In this document: piece by piece, positions 54,484-64,000 of the stretch | How positions within the stretch are numbered: position 1 is the first letter of the stretch | How the letters are laid out: the number at the start of each line of letters is the position of its first letter | DNA from: Aquilaria yunnanensis | Taxonomy: Eukaryota; Streptophyta; Magnoliopsida; Malvales; Thymelaeaceae | Assembly: GCA_039654915.1 (NCBI GenBank) | Contig: CM077599.1 | Location: forward strand, 1,366,501-1,430,500 | DNA: 64,000 nt | Reading direction: 5' to 3' | Notes under the pieces: generated by a model | What the model saw: only the letters and a program-made list of their open reading frames with translations | Told to the model about the DNA's origin: nothing | Database searches by the model: none | Translations under genes and position numbers: made by a program

Positions 54484-55032
54484 CTATAAGTCGGGGATTT
54501 GCTTCCCATCTAGTTTTCTTACAAACTGACAAACGGGGTCGTTTAAAATCACATTCCCAAGACTGTAACGGTTTCGTTCTTTATGGTAAGTCCTCCATAA
54601 ACCGATAATTTCACCTTGCACTTTTCCACAAGAATGCGTTTCAAGAGTCTCTCGGATATCTTTCAGAGACTCCTTACGCAGGCCATTCTTAATGAATTTT
54701 CTTTTATCTTCACGATTTATGGAGATGTATCCTAAAGAGCGACATTTAGTATTACAATTCCATCGCCCACATTTATAACACACGCCTAGTCTCTTTGCTC
54801 TTCGCCTTTTGGCATAACGGCTTTTACCTAAACCGGGCATGCGGGGCATAAATGCATCTGGAACTTCACCCGCCAAACGGACCTTAGCTTCAATTATCCA
54901 CTGCACATTATCGGGAATGCCTTTGCGTGTAAAAACTCTGATTCTTTCACATCTAGCAAGGTAGATCTTTTTAAGGACTTTTAGTGGGAGGGAAGGAAAG
55001 TATTTTCGCAGTACAGAAAGAGTAGAATCCAT
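54484..55032 (-). CDS. CRP2 (copy 4 cargo)
   Basis: 182 residues, the same protein as copies 1 and 2 (LSVLRKYF). It differs from copy 3. Confidence 0.82.
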   Translation of the reverse strand: MDSTLSVLRKYFPSLPLKVLKKIYLARCERIRVFTRKGIPDNVQWIIEAKVRLAGEVPDAFMPRMPGLGKSRYAKRRRAKRLGVCYKCGRWNCNTKCRSLGYISINREDKRKFIKNGLRKESLKDIRETLETHSCGKVQGEIIGLWRTYHKERNRYSLGNVILNDPVCQFVRKLDGKQIPDL

Positions 55033-55278
55033 TGATGAGAGAAGAATTTGAGAGAAGAGGGAAATGAATCAGTTATTGAAGGAAACTTAGATAACCGACT
55101 GGAAGAACATGCATTTATAGCGATGAAATGGATAACGTGTCGATTACACTTACGGGAGCAAATACATTATTAAAAGAAAAATGGAAAATTTTAAATATGA
55201 TAAATTGTATGTACAGTGATTGTGACTGTGGCTCACATCTTCCACTGGTTTTACGTCCAGTAACGGGATTAATGGCTT

Positions 55279-55827
55279 CTATGAGTCGAGGATTTGCTTC
55301 CCATCCAGTTTTCTTACAAGCTGACAAATAGGGTCGTTTAACGTCAGATTCCCGGGACTATATCGTTCTCGTTCTTCATGAAAAATGCTCCATAAATCGA
55401 GAAGTTCACGTTGCACGGATCCACAAGAATGCGTCTCAAGAGTCAATTGGATATCATCCAATGAGTCCTTACTCAGGCCATTCTTAATGAATCGTATTTT
55501 ATCTTCTCGATTATCAGAGATCATCCCTAAAGAACGACATTTAGTATTACAGGTCCAGCGTCCGCATTTATGACAGACGCCTAGTCTCCTCGCTCTTCGC
55601 TTTTTGGCATAAGAGCTTTTGCCTACACCAGGCATGTGAGACACAAATGCCTCTGGGATTTCACCTGCCAGACGAACCTTAGCTTCAATTAACCACCGCA
55701 CATCTTCAGGGATTCCTTTATGCATCAGAGCTCTTAATCGTTCACAGCGAACTTGGTAGATCTTTTTGAGGATGTTCATTGGGAGAGAAGGAAAATATTT
55801 TCGCAAGGCAGAAAAAGTAGGATCCAT
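55279..55827 (-). CDS. CRP1 (copy 4 cargo)
   Basis: 182 residues, the copy 3 type (SHMPGVG, LGVCHKC, CNTKC) with Ser in ERYSPGN. Cysteines and basic run intact. Confidence 0.82.
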   Translation of the reverse strand: MDPTFSALRKYFPSLPMNILKKIYQVRCERLRALMHKGIPEDVRWLIEAKVRLAGEIPEAFVSHMPGVGKSSYAKKRRARRLGVCHKCGRWTCNTKCRSLGMISDNREDKIRFIKNGLSKDSLDDIQLTLETHSCGSVQRELLDLWSIFHEERERYSPGNLTLNDPICQLVRKLDGKQILDS

Positions 55828-57230
55828 TTTCTAGGAGAAAGTAAAAGAAAGGAGGGAGGAAATGATCAGTTATTACGGGCAACTGAGAGAACCGACTTGA
55901 GAGTCACGGAGTACCGTATCCGCCGCTTAACCGGAAAAGTGAATCCTACTTTATTTTGATGTGATAGATATTCCATCCAGCTGACGTCGATTCAGTCCTT
56001 GATTATTGAATCCATTGTCCGCTTTTGACGAATTTTCAACGACAATATTTCTTGATGTCTGCCTTATCTTTGACCACAGCTATCTCTTATCTTGGATGCT
56101 GCTAAGCTGGCATCAATCCTGTCCTACCAGGTGTAGCCTCGATTATTGAATCAATTGCCAGGCTTTTGACAATATTGTCTACTTTATATTTTTTTTTTTA
56201 TATCTGCCTTATCCTTGGCTATAGCTATCTCTTATCTTGGATACTACTAGCTGGCGTCAATCCTATCCTTCTAGGTGTAGCCTCGATTATTGAATCGGTA
56301 GCCAAGCTTTTGACAATATTGTCTACTTTATCCTTGAATTCCTGATGCAGGTTGGTCCCGCATATTAGCTGTGTATCCAGTGATAGATTGGTAAGAGCTG
56401 ATGACATTGAGATCTCAGCTTATATTGCTGTAACTGTGCTGTGAATGTGATTCCCGTTTGGTTCCTATTATGCAAAAGCCATGCATGCATGATGTGAAAT
56501 GCATGAATGCAGAGCATGTGGAATTGATGTTTTTTTTTTTTTTTGATGGATCTAGTTCTTCATGTCTTTGCTTTACTGGATCCTCTTTGTGATGGCCTTC
56601 TTGGACTATCATTGAATCTCTTTATGCTTTCCAGCTTTTGTTTGCTGCCTCAAAAGCCCAACTCTTTTCAAAATCCCCTTTCTTTGACTTGTTCTTGAAT
56701 TTTGGCCTCAATTTCTTTAAAGTTGGCCCGCCTCATAATTTATATCTCTTTCGGGTACTCATCCATTGTCATGGATTTCATACTATCGAAGGCTTAACTT
56801 TCAATGTTTCATTGTCCCTTTTCTTGTGGCCTTGTCGACACTTATTTATCTCCATGTTATAGTCTGAATGATTGCTCTTCCTTGAGCTCAAGTTTTGATC
56901 TATAAGACTTGCCCCCTTGTCTGTTGAGTTTTTTTGTTAGCAGTACTCCTCTTACGCTTCGTAGAGACTACTTTACCCTCCTGAATATGGTATTTATGTG
57001 GATAAAAGGTATCACCTCGCCTTTAATAGAAGGTCGAGCATTTCTAGACCTTTGTGATGGCATTTGATCGTAAATTTCTCTTACAAGAACCACATCTTAT
57101 TAAAGAAAGACTCAAGCTATCTCCTCACTTTTAAGTCTACATACATTAATGAATAATGGTTTGGCCTTAAAGAAAAACTTTCATCGATTTGCAAAGCTTG
57201 ACCAAGTAATTTACGGTCTTTGTTTTTAAT
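55828..57230 (-). other. Spacer upstream of CRP1 (copy 4)
   Basis: Contains GATAAG-type repeats like those at 37915-38300 (here about 55960-56340). Further on are stretches shared with the pol-to-CRP1 spacer of copy 1, including the TTTACGGTCTTTG block near 57210. The inverted match to copy 3 ends at about 56835. No gene is seen. Confidence 0.6.
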
Positions 57231-57302
57231 TAAAATATCCTGTCATTCTTCCCCTTTTCAACTCGAAGACATAAACTGTGCAATGCAATAAGGTGGAAAT
57301 AT

Positions 57303-57529
57303 GATTCATAATGATAGTCTTTTAACTGAATGAGGATGTTCGGTCTGAGGAAAGTTAAGTTTAAGTGGTGTGGAAGAAGGGTCTTTTAATACTACTCGTG
57401 AGCAGTATTAAATAAGGTAGAAACATGATTCACAATGATAGTCTTTTAACTGAATGAGGATATTAGGTCTGAGGAAAGTTAAATTTAAGTGGTTTAAAAG
57501 AAGGGTCTTTTAATACTACTCGTGAGCAA
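57303..57529. repeat. Tandem duplication, 123-bp period
   Basis: Two units, each with GATTCA.AATGATAGTC, TTAACTGAATGAGGAT, GGTCTGAGGAAAGTTAA and ACTACTCGTGAGCA. Confidence 0.85.
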
Positions 57530-57826
57530 ATTTGATTATGGTGAAAAACTCAATAGTGATGACCTCAAACTTGCCACTCTTTCTAGAAAGTTAAACCTCA
57601 TCTGTTGCCCCCCAACTATTGTGATCTTTATGCATGCTTGGTTTGAGGGTTGCTTTTGTGTTCTAAACCGCCTTTGCAGGTTTTCAGTTTAGAATCCATA
57701 ACTCACTTTTTTTTCTTTTTTTTTTCTTTTGCTCTAGTTTGAGCCCTTTTTCCTTTTTTTTTTATTTTTTTTTTGTTTCCCTTTTTTTTTTTTGTGAGCT
57801 ATGGTGATGACATACTTGATAACTCT

Positions 57827-58110
57827 CTTGAAGTGAGTTGACTCAAGTGGCCTTGCTTGCTCGTGCTTGTTCTCAGTCCTTTTTGGTTTTGAATTTTCCC
57901 TTGTTGTCTTTTGATGGAAGGGATGAATTTCCCTTTTCGGAGTTTGTGTTGCAAAGAACTGAGATCATAGCCCTCTTGAAGTGAAATGATTCAAGTGGCC
58001 TTAGTTGCTTGTGTTTGCTCTCAGTCTTTTTTTTTGTTTTAGATTTTCCCTTTAATGGTTTTTTATGGAAGGGATGAACTTCTTTCCTTTGTTGGAATTT
58101 GTGTTGCAGA
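57827..58110. repeat. Tandem duplication, about 147-bp period
   Basis: Two diverged units sharing CTTGAAGTGA, TCAAGTGGCCTT, CTCTCAGTC-like, ATGGAAGGGATGAA and TTTGTGTTGCA blocks. Confidence 0.75.
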
Positions 58111-58769
58111 AAACTGAGAATCTTTTTTTTTGTATTGAGCATTTTTTAGAATTGGGAGGCCACTGAAGTCATTTAATATGAGAGCTACCTTGTTTGGAAG
58201 CTAACCCCAGACTTCTTGCAAGGATGTTGATAACCACTATGAATTCTTTTTTTTTTAGAGTTGGGGTGTAACATATGAAATCCTTCTTACTAGATTTGAC
58301 AGCACTTTGAAGATCATCACTAACAAATCTTCCTTATCATTCAATTTCACCCACGAGTAGTATCATTTAGAGAGTAAAGTGTGATGGCAATAATGGGTAG
58401 TGTAATGGCAAAGAGTGAGAGATAGATGTAAAAATGGAATTTTTGGTAGAAAATGGTAGAATATGTGGATGTAAGAATGGAATTTTAGGTAAAAAGTGGT
58501 AGAATGCACACATTACATCTTTTTGTTGTTCCAAGAAAAAGAATACCAGGTGTCCATTTAACAAAGACTACACCCTAGATTCTGGACTAAATCTAGGAGA
58601 TTTTTACTATTAGATTACTTTTGCAAGCTTTCAAAGATACAAGTTTATTCAAAGGATTCCCTGTCATTCAAAAGTGTGTGCGGACTATTAGGTCAGATCT
58701 GACTTGGAGTCCTTCCAAAATCAATGTAATTCCAGCTCGAAATCTTCACTTTCAATTACCAATCACATC

Positions 58770-59222
58770 ATGGCCTAGGAATTTAAACTCGACCAACTAT
58801 TGGACCTTGAGTTTTAGTGCCACACAATTTTCAATTAAATGCCCGATTGAACATTTTGTATTTGGCGTTTGGGTCATTCCAACTTGGAAGAGGAGGCTAC
58901 TTGATCTTTGCTACCGTTGGTATGGGTGGTAGCAGGTTTGTAACTTGTGAAAATTGAATCGACTTGAGTAGCATTTCTTCCCATGAGTGGTATGTGGCAC
59001 TGATGAGGGAGCCTTGAAGATTACAGTCTCAATAGGATATCCTTTCACTTGTAACTTGAGTGGTATTGGATCATAGGACTTGGAGATGATGTTTTGGATA
59101 GCTCCGGTTCTTTCATTGAAACATCCTTCAATTGAAGAATCGACCAGCTTTTCTGTTTTGATTCCAAATTCGATCTTTTCTCCAGATAAGACCACATTTG
59201 AAAAGCTACTTGAACTTTCCCC
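58770..59222 (-). pseudogene. gag: gag remnant of copy 4
   Basis: Directly after the primer site a frame reads SSSFSNVVLSGEKIEFGIKT, matching NFSDVVMSGERIEHGIRT of the intact gag. Further on, a different frame gives GHLIENCVALK and then an in-frame TAG, matching the zinc-knuckle segment GHGLENCIALK. The 5' leader, ORF1 and gag N-terminus are deleted and the rest carries frameshifts and a stop, so no gag protein is made. Confidence 0.8.
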
Positions 59223-59235
59223 AGTGGAGTCGCCA
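59222..59235 (-). other. Primer binding site of copy 4 (tRNA-Arg-like)
   Basis: In element sense TGGCGACTCCACTG, three bases after the LTR end. It is complementary to a tRNA 3' end of the form ...GGAGTCGCCA, as described for Ogre-type elements using tRNA-Arg. A second copy of the core lies just inside the LTR end. Confidence 0.8.
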
Positions 59236-59726
59236 AGCTGTGGCAACGTCGGGTTTTCAGGAGTCGCCACCAATCAGTTTTCTTAGGTCGATTGGTCACC
59301 TTAAAATTGGTCTGCGAGAGTTCGGGGATCGGGAGTACGGTTACGTTAAAACAACTTTGTTAAAACGCCCAAAAATTGGCACCTTAGTTGATTTTAATTT
59401 TGTTTTGCTTTGCTTTTAAATAATTCTCAGTTAATTTTCAAAATTAGAAATTTTAACTGGATTAGTCGAAATGTGGATTTTTAAGTTAATTTGTATAAAA
59501 TTTGATACTTCCGAACCATGGACTCTGCCGAGTCATTTGGACACAGAAGATTTGATTCCGAACCATAGACTCTGCCGAGTCATTTGGACACGGAATTTGA
59601 CGAAATTTTAAAGAATTTTATCCATATTGTAAATATGGATTTTTATCTTTATATTTATTTAATTTATTTAGTTAAAAAATAAGAAGCTAATTTAAAGAAA
59701 TCAAAGAGTTTAAAAAAATCTTTGAT

Positions 59727-59820
59727 CATGGTACGGGGCGTTGTTACTCAGCCAGACCCTCTTCACCAGGTGAAGCAGCTCAAAAGCGGGCACGAGACAG
59801 TTTCCAGCCAATATACCATG
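59727..59820 (-). repeat. Conserved 94-bp GC-rich block (mosaic LTR)
   Basis: Same as 6207-6300, although the flanks here are clearly different from those of the alpha LTRs. Confidence 0.8.
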
Positions 59821-59939
59821 AACTAAAACAATTTTTTTGACTTAACAACATGGTTCAGATTTATTTTACATATATATTTTTTTTATGGCTAATTTCTTTA
59901 AATGAAATGAGTTTAACCATAAAATAAAGAAAAATTAAA

Positions 59940-60560
59940 TAACAATAAATAAAGTTAGTAAAGTTAGTTGTTAGTATAACAAATATTAAATGGTTAGTGA
60001 CAACAATAATAATAAAAGTTAGCGGTCAGTACAGTTAATTGTTAGTATAGCAAAAATTAAATGGTTAGTGATAACAATAATAATGAAAGTTAGTGGTTAG
60101 CACAGTTAATTGTTAGTATAGCAAAAATTAAATGGTTAGTGATAACAATAATAATGAAAGTTAGTGGTTAGCACAGTTAATTGTTAGTATAACAAACATA
60201 AAAGTTAGTGATAACAATAATACTAAAAGTTAGTGGTTAGCACAATTAATTGTTAGTATAACAAACATAAAAGTTAGTGATAACAATAATACTAAAAGTT
60301 AGTGGTTAGCACAATTAATTGTTAGTATAACAAAAATTAAATGTTAGTGATAACAATAATACTAAAAGTTATTGGTTAGCACAATTAATTGTTAGTATAA
60401 CAAAAATTAAATGTTAGTGATAACAATAATAATAAAAGTTAGTGGTTAGCACAATTAATTGTTAGTATAGCAGAAATTAAATGTTAGTGATAACAATAAT
60501 AATAAAAGTTAGTGGTTAGTGAAGTTAGTTGTTAGTATAGCAGAAATTAAATGGTTAGTG
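59940..60560. repeat. Tandem repeat, about 68-70 bp period
   Basis: About nine units built on GTTAGTGGTTAGCACA, ATTAATTGTTAGTATA and TGATAACAATAATA. LTR alpha has a more irregular relative of this (for example 7200-7640). Noncoding. Confidence 0.8.
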
Positions 60561-61349
60561 ACTTGAATAGAATAATAATAACAATAATAATAATAAACAT
60601 ACAAAGATTATTGCTAACTCTGCAGAAATAATAAAAAAGGTTAGTGACTTGTATAAATGAAAATAAAAAAATTTGGAGGATTAAAGAAGGATTATACCGT
60701 GAATTTGAATTGACTTTTAATCGAGCTGAGGATTCGCGAACGGATTTTTTTCCCTGATTCAATGTCGAACGATGGCGAACGATTTATTTGCGACTGGTGG
60801 TGGTTTTGTTGAATGTCGCGGCGATTATTATTTTTTATTAGAAGTTTAGGATATAATTTGTTCTTCCAAACCGTGGATCCTGCCGGATCATTCGGATATG
60901 GAATTTAATATCCAAGCCATGGATTCTAACCGAATCATTTGGACATGGATATGATCCGTCTTAGGATCTCGTTATTTAATTTTAATTAATATCCAAGCCA
61001 TGGATTCTAACCGAATCATTTGGACATGGATATATGTTACATCTTAGGACGGATTTCTAATAAATTGATACACATTTAATGTATTACAAGAATTACAATT
61101 AAACTATTCTAAAATCCAATAAATATACATGAATATACATATCAAATCAAAGTCGCATGTTGTTCTCTTAATGATCAAAATTAATGTAAGATAAAATCAA
61201 CTAATAATAGAAGAAACAAAGAAAAATAAAAACAAACAAAAAGTTTGCTGTCAGTGATGAATCTGTAAGGAAAATAAAATTAATAACTTAAATGGATAAA
61301 ATAAAAAGAATTAAGGGCTAAGTAATAATTTTACCCAAAATTTTTAAAA

Positions 61350-62215
61350 TTTTGACTTGGTCAAATCGTTGTTTTCGTTTCTGTTTCTTGTTTCCGCAAC
61401 AGGGAGGCGTGAGCAGGAGTGGCACGACGGTGGAGGAGGCGACGGCTGGGAGACGTGGCAGAGGAGGAAGCGCAGCAGATGGAGGAGGGAGGCCTTCCGG
61501 TGGCGCGAGGCGAGGTGGCGGTGGAGGGAAGACACGATGGTGAAGGAAGAACGGCAGGGAAGACGCGGCGGGCACGGATGTGACGGGAGGAGGCTGAAGC
61601 TTCAGGCGCGACGTCGGCGATCGGAAATATGGCAGCAGGCAAGGAGGCGGCGGGAGGAAGGCACGACGGAGTAGGTGGCGCGACACGAAGGGAAAAAGCA
61701 GGAGAGGTGACTGGACGCGACGGCGGACACCGGGAGCACGGCGCGAGGGGGATCCGGAACGGTGCTGGCGCGGCGGAGGACTGGAGGCGTCGTCCTTGGC
61801 CGGTGGAGCAACGCGGCGTCGCGGCGAAGCAGTGATGGGCGTCGGTGATGGAGCGCGAGCGAGGGAGATGTGCCTGCACGCAGCAGAGGTGGGCGCGGCG
61901 CCGGACGGGACAGGTGGAGACTGGAGGTGGCGGCGATGTGGCTGGAGCGACGGACAGAAGCGGCGGGCAGAGCTGTGACGGATTGACGGAGACAGGGGAA
62001 GAAGCGGCAGTGACGACGGGCTGGCAGCGGCGGCGGGACAAGAGACGGAGGCGAAGCGAGCTGGTGATGGGAGAAAGAAGGAGAACGAGAGAGCTTTGTT
62101 TGGAGAGGGAGAGACGAGAGCTCGATGGAGGGAGCCAGAGAGTCAGAGCTCCCAGGGGAGAGACAGAATGAGTTGTGCTGAGCGTGAGAGAGAAGAAAGA
62201 AATTTGGGCCAAGAG
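61350..62215 (-). other. GC-rich leader of the mosaic LTR
   Basis: About 850 bp, GC-rich, with a 283-codon frame open in element sense (62212-61361), rich in Ser, Pro, Arg and Ala. The frame begins at TTG and has no domain. The sequence is unrelated to the leaders of the alpha LTRs and diverges from the beta leader after about 100 bp. Confidence 0.5.
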
Positions 62216-62595
62216 AGAGAGAACCCCGTGAGAGGGAGAGAAGATAAGATTTTCTCTCCAATTATAGAGGCCTAGAGCCTTCTAAAAATATCCCAGCCTT
62301 TCCCCAGGAAGGCTCAGCTGGGGAAGGAATTTTCTGTTTTTAATTTTAATTTTTTCTTAATTTTTTTAATTAATTAATAATTAGTTAAGAAATAATTAAT
62401 AATTAATTAATATTTCTAATACACACATACAGATATATATGTATACCTATATATATATTTTAACTAACACCATATGACAAAAATGTCCCCCACTAAACTA
62501 ATAATATATTATTTTTGTTAAATTAATTTTTTTAGTTAATAATTTTTAATTAATTAATTTTTTTTATAATAGTCGGACGAAATTGGGTGTCAACA

Positions 62596-62610
62596 GCTGC
62601 CCCCCTTTGC
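62596..62610 (-). other. Polypurine tract of a fifth copy
   Basis: GCAAAGGGGGGCAGC in element sense before the LTR at 62595. It belongs to an element lying to the right. Confidence 0.88.
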
Positions 62611-62699
62611 ATGCTTCATGGGACATGGTGTATGCAAAGTCGTTATCAAATTTCGTCCGGCTTAGCTAGGCATTGAGAATTTTCTCATCGCCTAAACTC

Positions 62700-63652
62700 A
62701 GAGGTTAAGGAATCTTCCTTAGAGCCTCTGCGATAGGAACTCTCCTATCATTAAAGGGAAAATTTGATAATTTTGAGGTTAAGGGTACTACCTTAGAACC
62801 TCGACGATAGGAACTCTCCTATCGTTTGAAGGAAAATTGATGATTTTGAGGTTAAGGGTCCTACCTTAGAACCTCGACGATAGGAACTCTCCTATCGTTT
62901 GAAGGAAAATTGATGATTTTGAGGTTAAGGGTCCTACCTTAGAACCTCGACGATAGGAACTCTCCTATCGTTTGAAGGAAAATTGATTGTTTTGAGGTTA
63001 AGGGTCCTACCTTAGAACCTCGACGATAGGAACTCTCCTATCATTTGAAGGAAAATTGATTGTTTTGAGGTTAAGGGTCCTACCTTAGAACCTCGACGAT
63101 AGGAACTCTCCTATCGTTTGAAGGAAAATTGATGATTTTGAGGTTAAGGGTCTTACCTTAGAACCTCGACGATAGGAACTCTCCTATCGTTTGAAGGAAA
63201 ATTGATTGTTTTGAGGTTAAGGGTCCTACCTTAGAACCTCGACGATAGGAACTCTCCTATCGTTTGAAGGAAAATTGATGATTTTGAGGTTAAGGGTCCT
63301 ACCTTAGAACCTCGACGATAGGAACTCTCCTATCATTTGAAGGAAAATTGATTGTTTTGAGGTTAAGGGTCCTACCTTAGAACCTCGACGATAGGAACCC
63401 TCCTATCGTTGCAAGTTTGAGGTTAAGGGCCCTACCTTAGAACCTCGACGATAGGAACTCTCCTATCGTTTGAAGGAAAATTGATTGTTTTGAGGTTAAG
63501 GGTCCTACCTTAGAACCTCGACGATAGGAACTCTCCTATCGTTTGAAGGAAAATTGATTGTTTTCGAGGCAAAGGTTCCATCCTTAATACCCCGATGATG
63601 AAAATTGATTGTTTTCGAGGCAAAGGTTCAATCCTTAAAACCCCGGCGATGA
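62700..63652 (-). repeat. 74-bp tandem array of a fifth copy
   Basis: About 12 units. The last ones (63560-63650) degenerate to GAGGCAAAGGTTC-type repeats and end abruptly at a gag sequence of opposite orientation. No cargo genes of this copy are in the window. Confidence 0.88.
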
Positions 63653-64000
63653 CCCCCATATCCAACATGGTATGACCCTAAACTAAATTGCCCATATCAT
63701 GATGGTGCCGTGGGCCACGGACTCGAAAATTGCATAGCATTGAAGCGTATAGTCCAACAATTAATTGAGTCAAAGTGGTTGGACTTTTCCGATGAACCAA
63801 ACGTCACTCATAATCCATTGCCTCCTCATCAAGCCAAACCAGTCAATATGATGGAAGAATACTGGCCGATGAAGAAAACAGTCAATGATATCATAACCCC
63901 TCTTAAGCATGTATATTCATGCCTTGTGAAAGAAGGGATTATCATAGGAAAGTCTTCTGGAAATAAAGAAGTCGAGGATGAGGAGTGGTGCAACTTTCAT
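63653..64000 (+). CDS. gag: gag-pro fragment, runs off the window
   Basis: An open plus-strand frame of 116 codons reads PPYPTWYDPKLNCPYHDG to EDEEWCNFH. It matches the middle of copy 1 gag-pro (both zinc-knuckle-like motifs) and continues past the window edge. It starts mid-protein at an inversion junction with the array, so the N-terminus is absent here. Confidence 0.88.

Larger units (their letters stand above)
57231..58560 (-). other. Segment standing in place of pol in copy 4
   Basis: About 1.3 kb unlike pol or gag of copy 1. It contains two internal duplications: one of 123 bp period (57303-57529) and one of about 147 bp (57827-58110). Short Lys/Ser-rich frames on the minus strand (57873-58142) show no domain. 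Origin unknown. Confidence 0.5.
47141..62595 (-). mobile_element. Copy 4: non-autonomous element with LTRs, primer site and cargo but no pol
   Basis: Minus-strand order: LTR (62595-59239), primer binding site, gag remnant, gag-pro 3' end remnant (about 58560-58620), 1.3 kb of other sequence, pol-to-CRP1 spacer, CRP1-3, LOG, array, polypurine tract, LTR (50780-47141). All cis signals needed for mobilisation in trans are visible. The two LTRs are of different types, so the copy is a recombinant and cannot be dated by comparing its LTRs. Confidence 0.85.
59239..62595 (-). repeat. Mosaic LTR (beta-like start, alpha-like end), 5' LTR of copy 4
   Basis: 3357 bp from TGTTGACACC to GCCACA. Its first roughly 430 bp match LTR beta (33425 onward); its last part has the 94-bp block (59727-59820) and GACTC/GAGTC hairpin modules (about 59510 and 59560) as in LTR alpha. 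In between are a GC-rich leader (61380-62200), GATTC/GAATC modules (about 60910-60950 and 60990-61035) and GTTAGT-type repeats. It is preceded by a polypurine tract and followed by a primer site, so it is shared between two elements. Confidence 0.85.

Noticed and set aside
37427..56835. Palindrome as a simple assembly duplication of one sequence
   Set aside because: The arms carry several amino-acid and indel differences, so a mirrored single sequence is unlikely, but a join of two haplotypes or two loci cannot be excluded without reads.

Overview
The window is plant nuclear DNA, probably from a repeat-rich eudicot. Plant hallmarks are Tat/Ogre-type Ty3/gypsy retrotransposons with a tRNA-Arg-like primer binding site, a Stowaway MITE, a SKP1 gene fragment and TATA boxes of plant form. 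Nothing resembles a bacterial genome. No intact single-copy host gene was recognised.

Layout: 1-2250 is a diverged tandem repeat of about 1 kb units. 2250-5091 is mostly featureless AT-rich DNA with one Stowaway MITE. From 5092 to the end, nearly everything is one retrotransposon family in at least five rearranged copies. Copy 1 (minus, 5092-23745) has a 3' LTR, intact pol, intact gag-pro and a 5'-truncated ORF1. An LTR fragment carrying a SKP1 piece follows (23746-26414, plus). Copy 2 (plus, 26415-37067) keeps only the last 119 codons of pol. Copy 3 (plus, 37427-47135) and copy 4 (minus, 47141-62595) form a roughly 19.4 kb near-perfect palindrome centred near 47138. Copy 4 has lost pol and nearly all gag-pro but keeps both LTRs, the primer site and the polypurine tract. 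At the right edge, the 3' repeat array and LTR of a fifth copy adjoin a gag fragment on the opposite strand.

The remarkable feature is the cargo between pol and the 3' LTR, on the element's sense strand, present and uninterrupted in all four copies. It has three tandem paralogous genes of 182 codons, each with a basic stretch next to a CX2CX4CX3C zinc-finger-like motif. These resemble the cysteine-rich nucleic-acid-binding proteins of carlaviruses and their relatives. Next comes an intronless gene for a LOG-family protein (cytokinin riboside 5'-monophosphate phosphoribohydrolase) that keeps the family's catalytic Arg and Glu. CRP2, CRP3 and LOG have their own TATA-box promoters and share upstream repeat modules, so they look like independent transcription units.

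How the parts may work together (inference): gag-pro and pol supply particle, protease, reverse transcriptase, RNase H and integrase. The cargo could counter host silencing or alter host transcription (the CRP-like proteins), and raise active cytokinin in the cell (LOG). Persistence of intact cargo in copies that lost pol suggests the cargo was useful to the element or spread in trans. The LTRs and 3' region also contain structured repeats: hairpin modules with covarying stems, a conserved 94-bp GC-rich block in AT-rich surroundings, and a 74-bp tandem array whose stem variants keep G-U pairing. Family assignments come from reading motifs; no database search was run.
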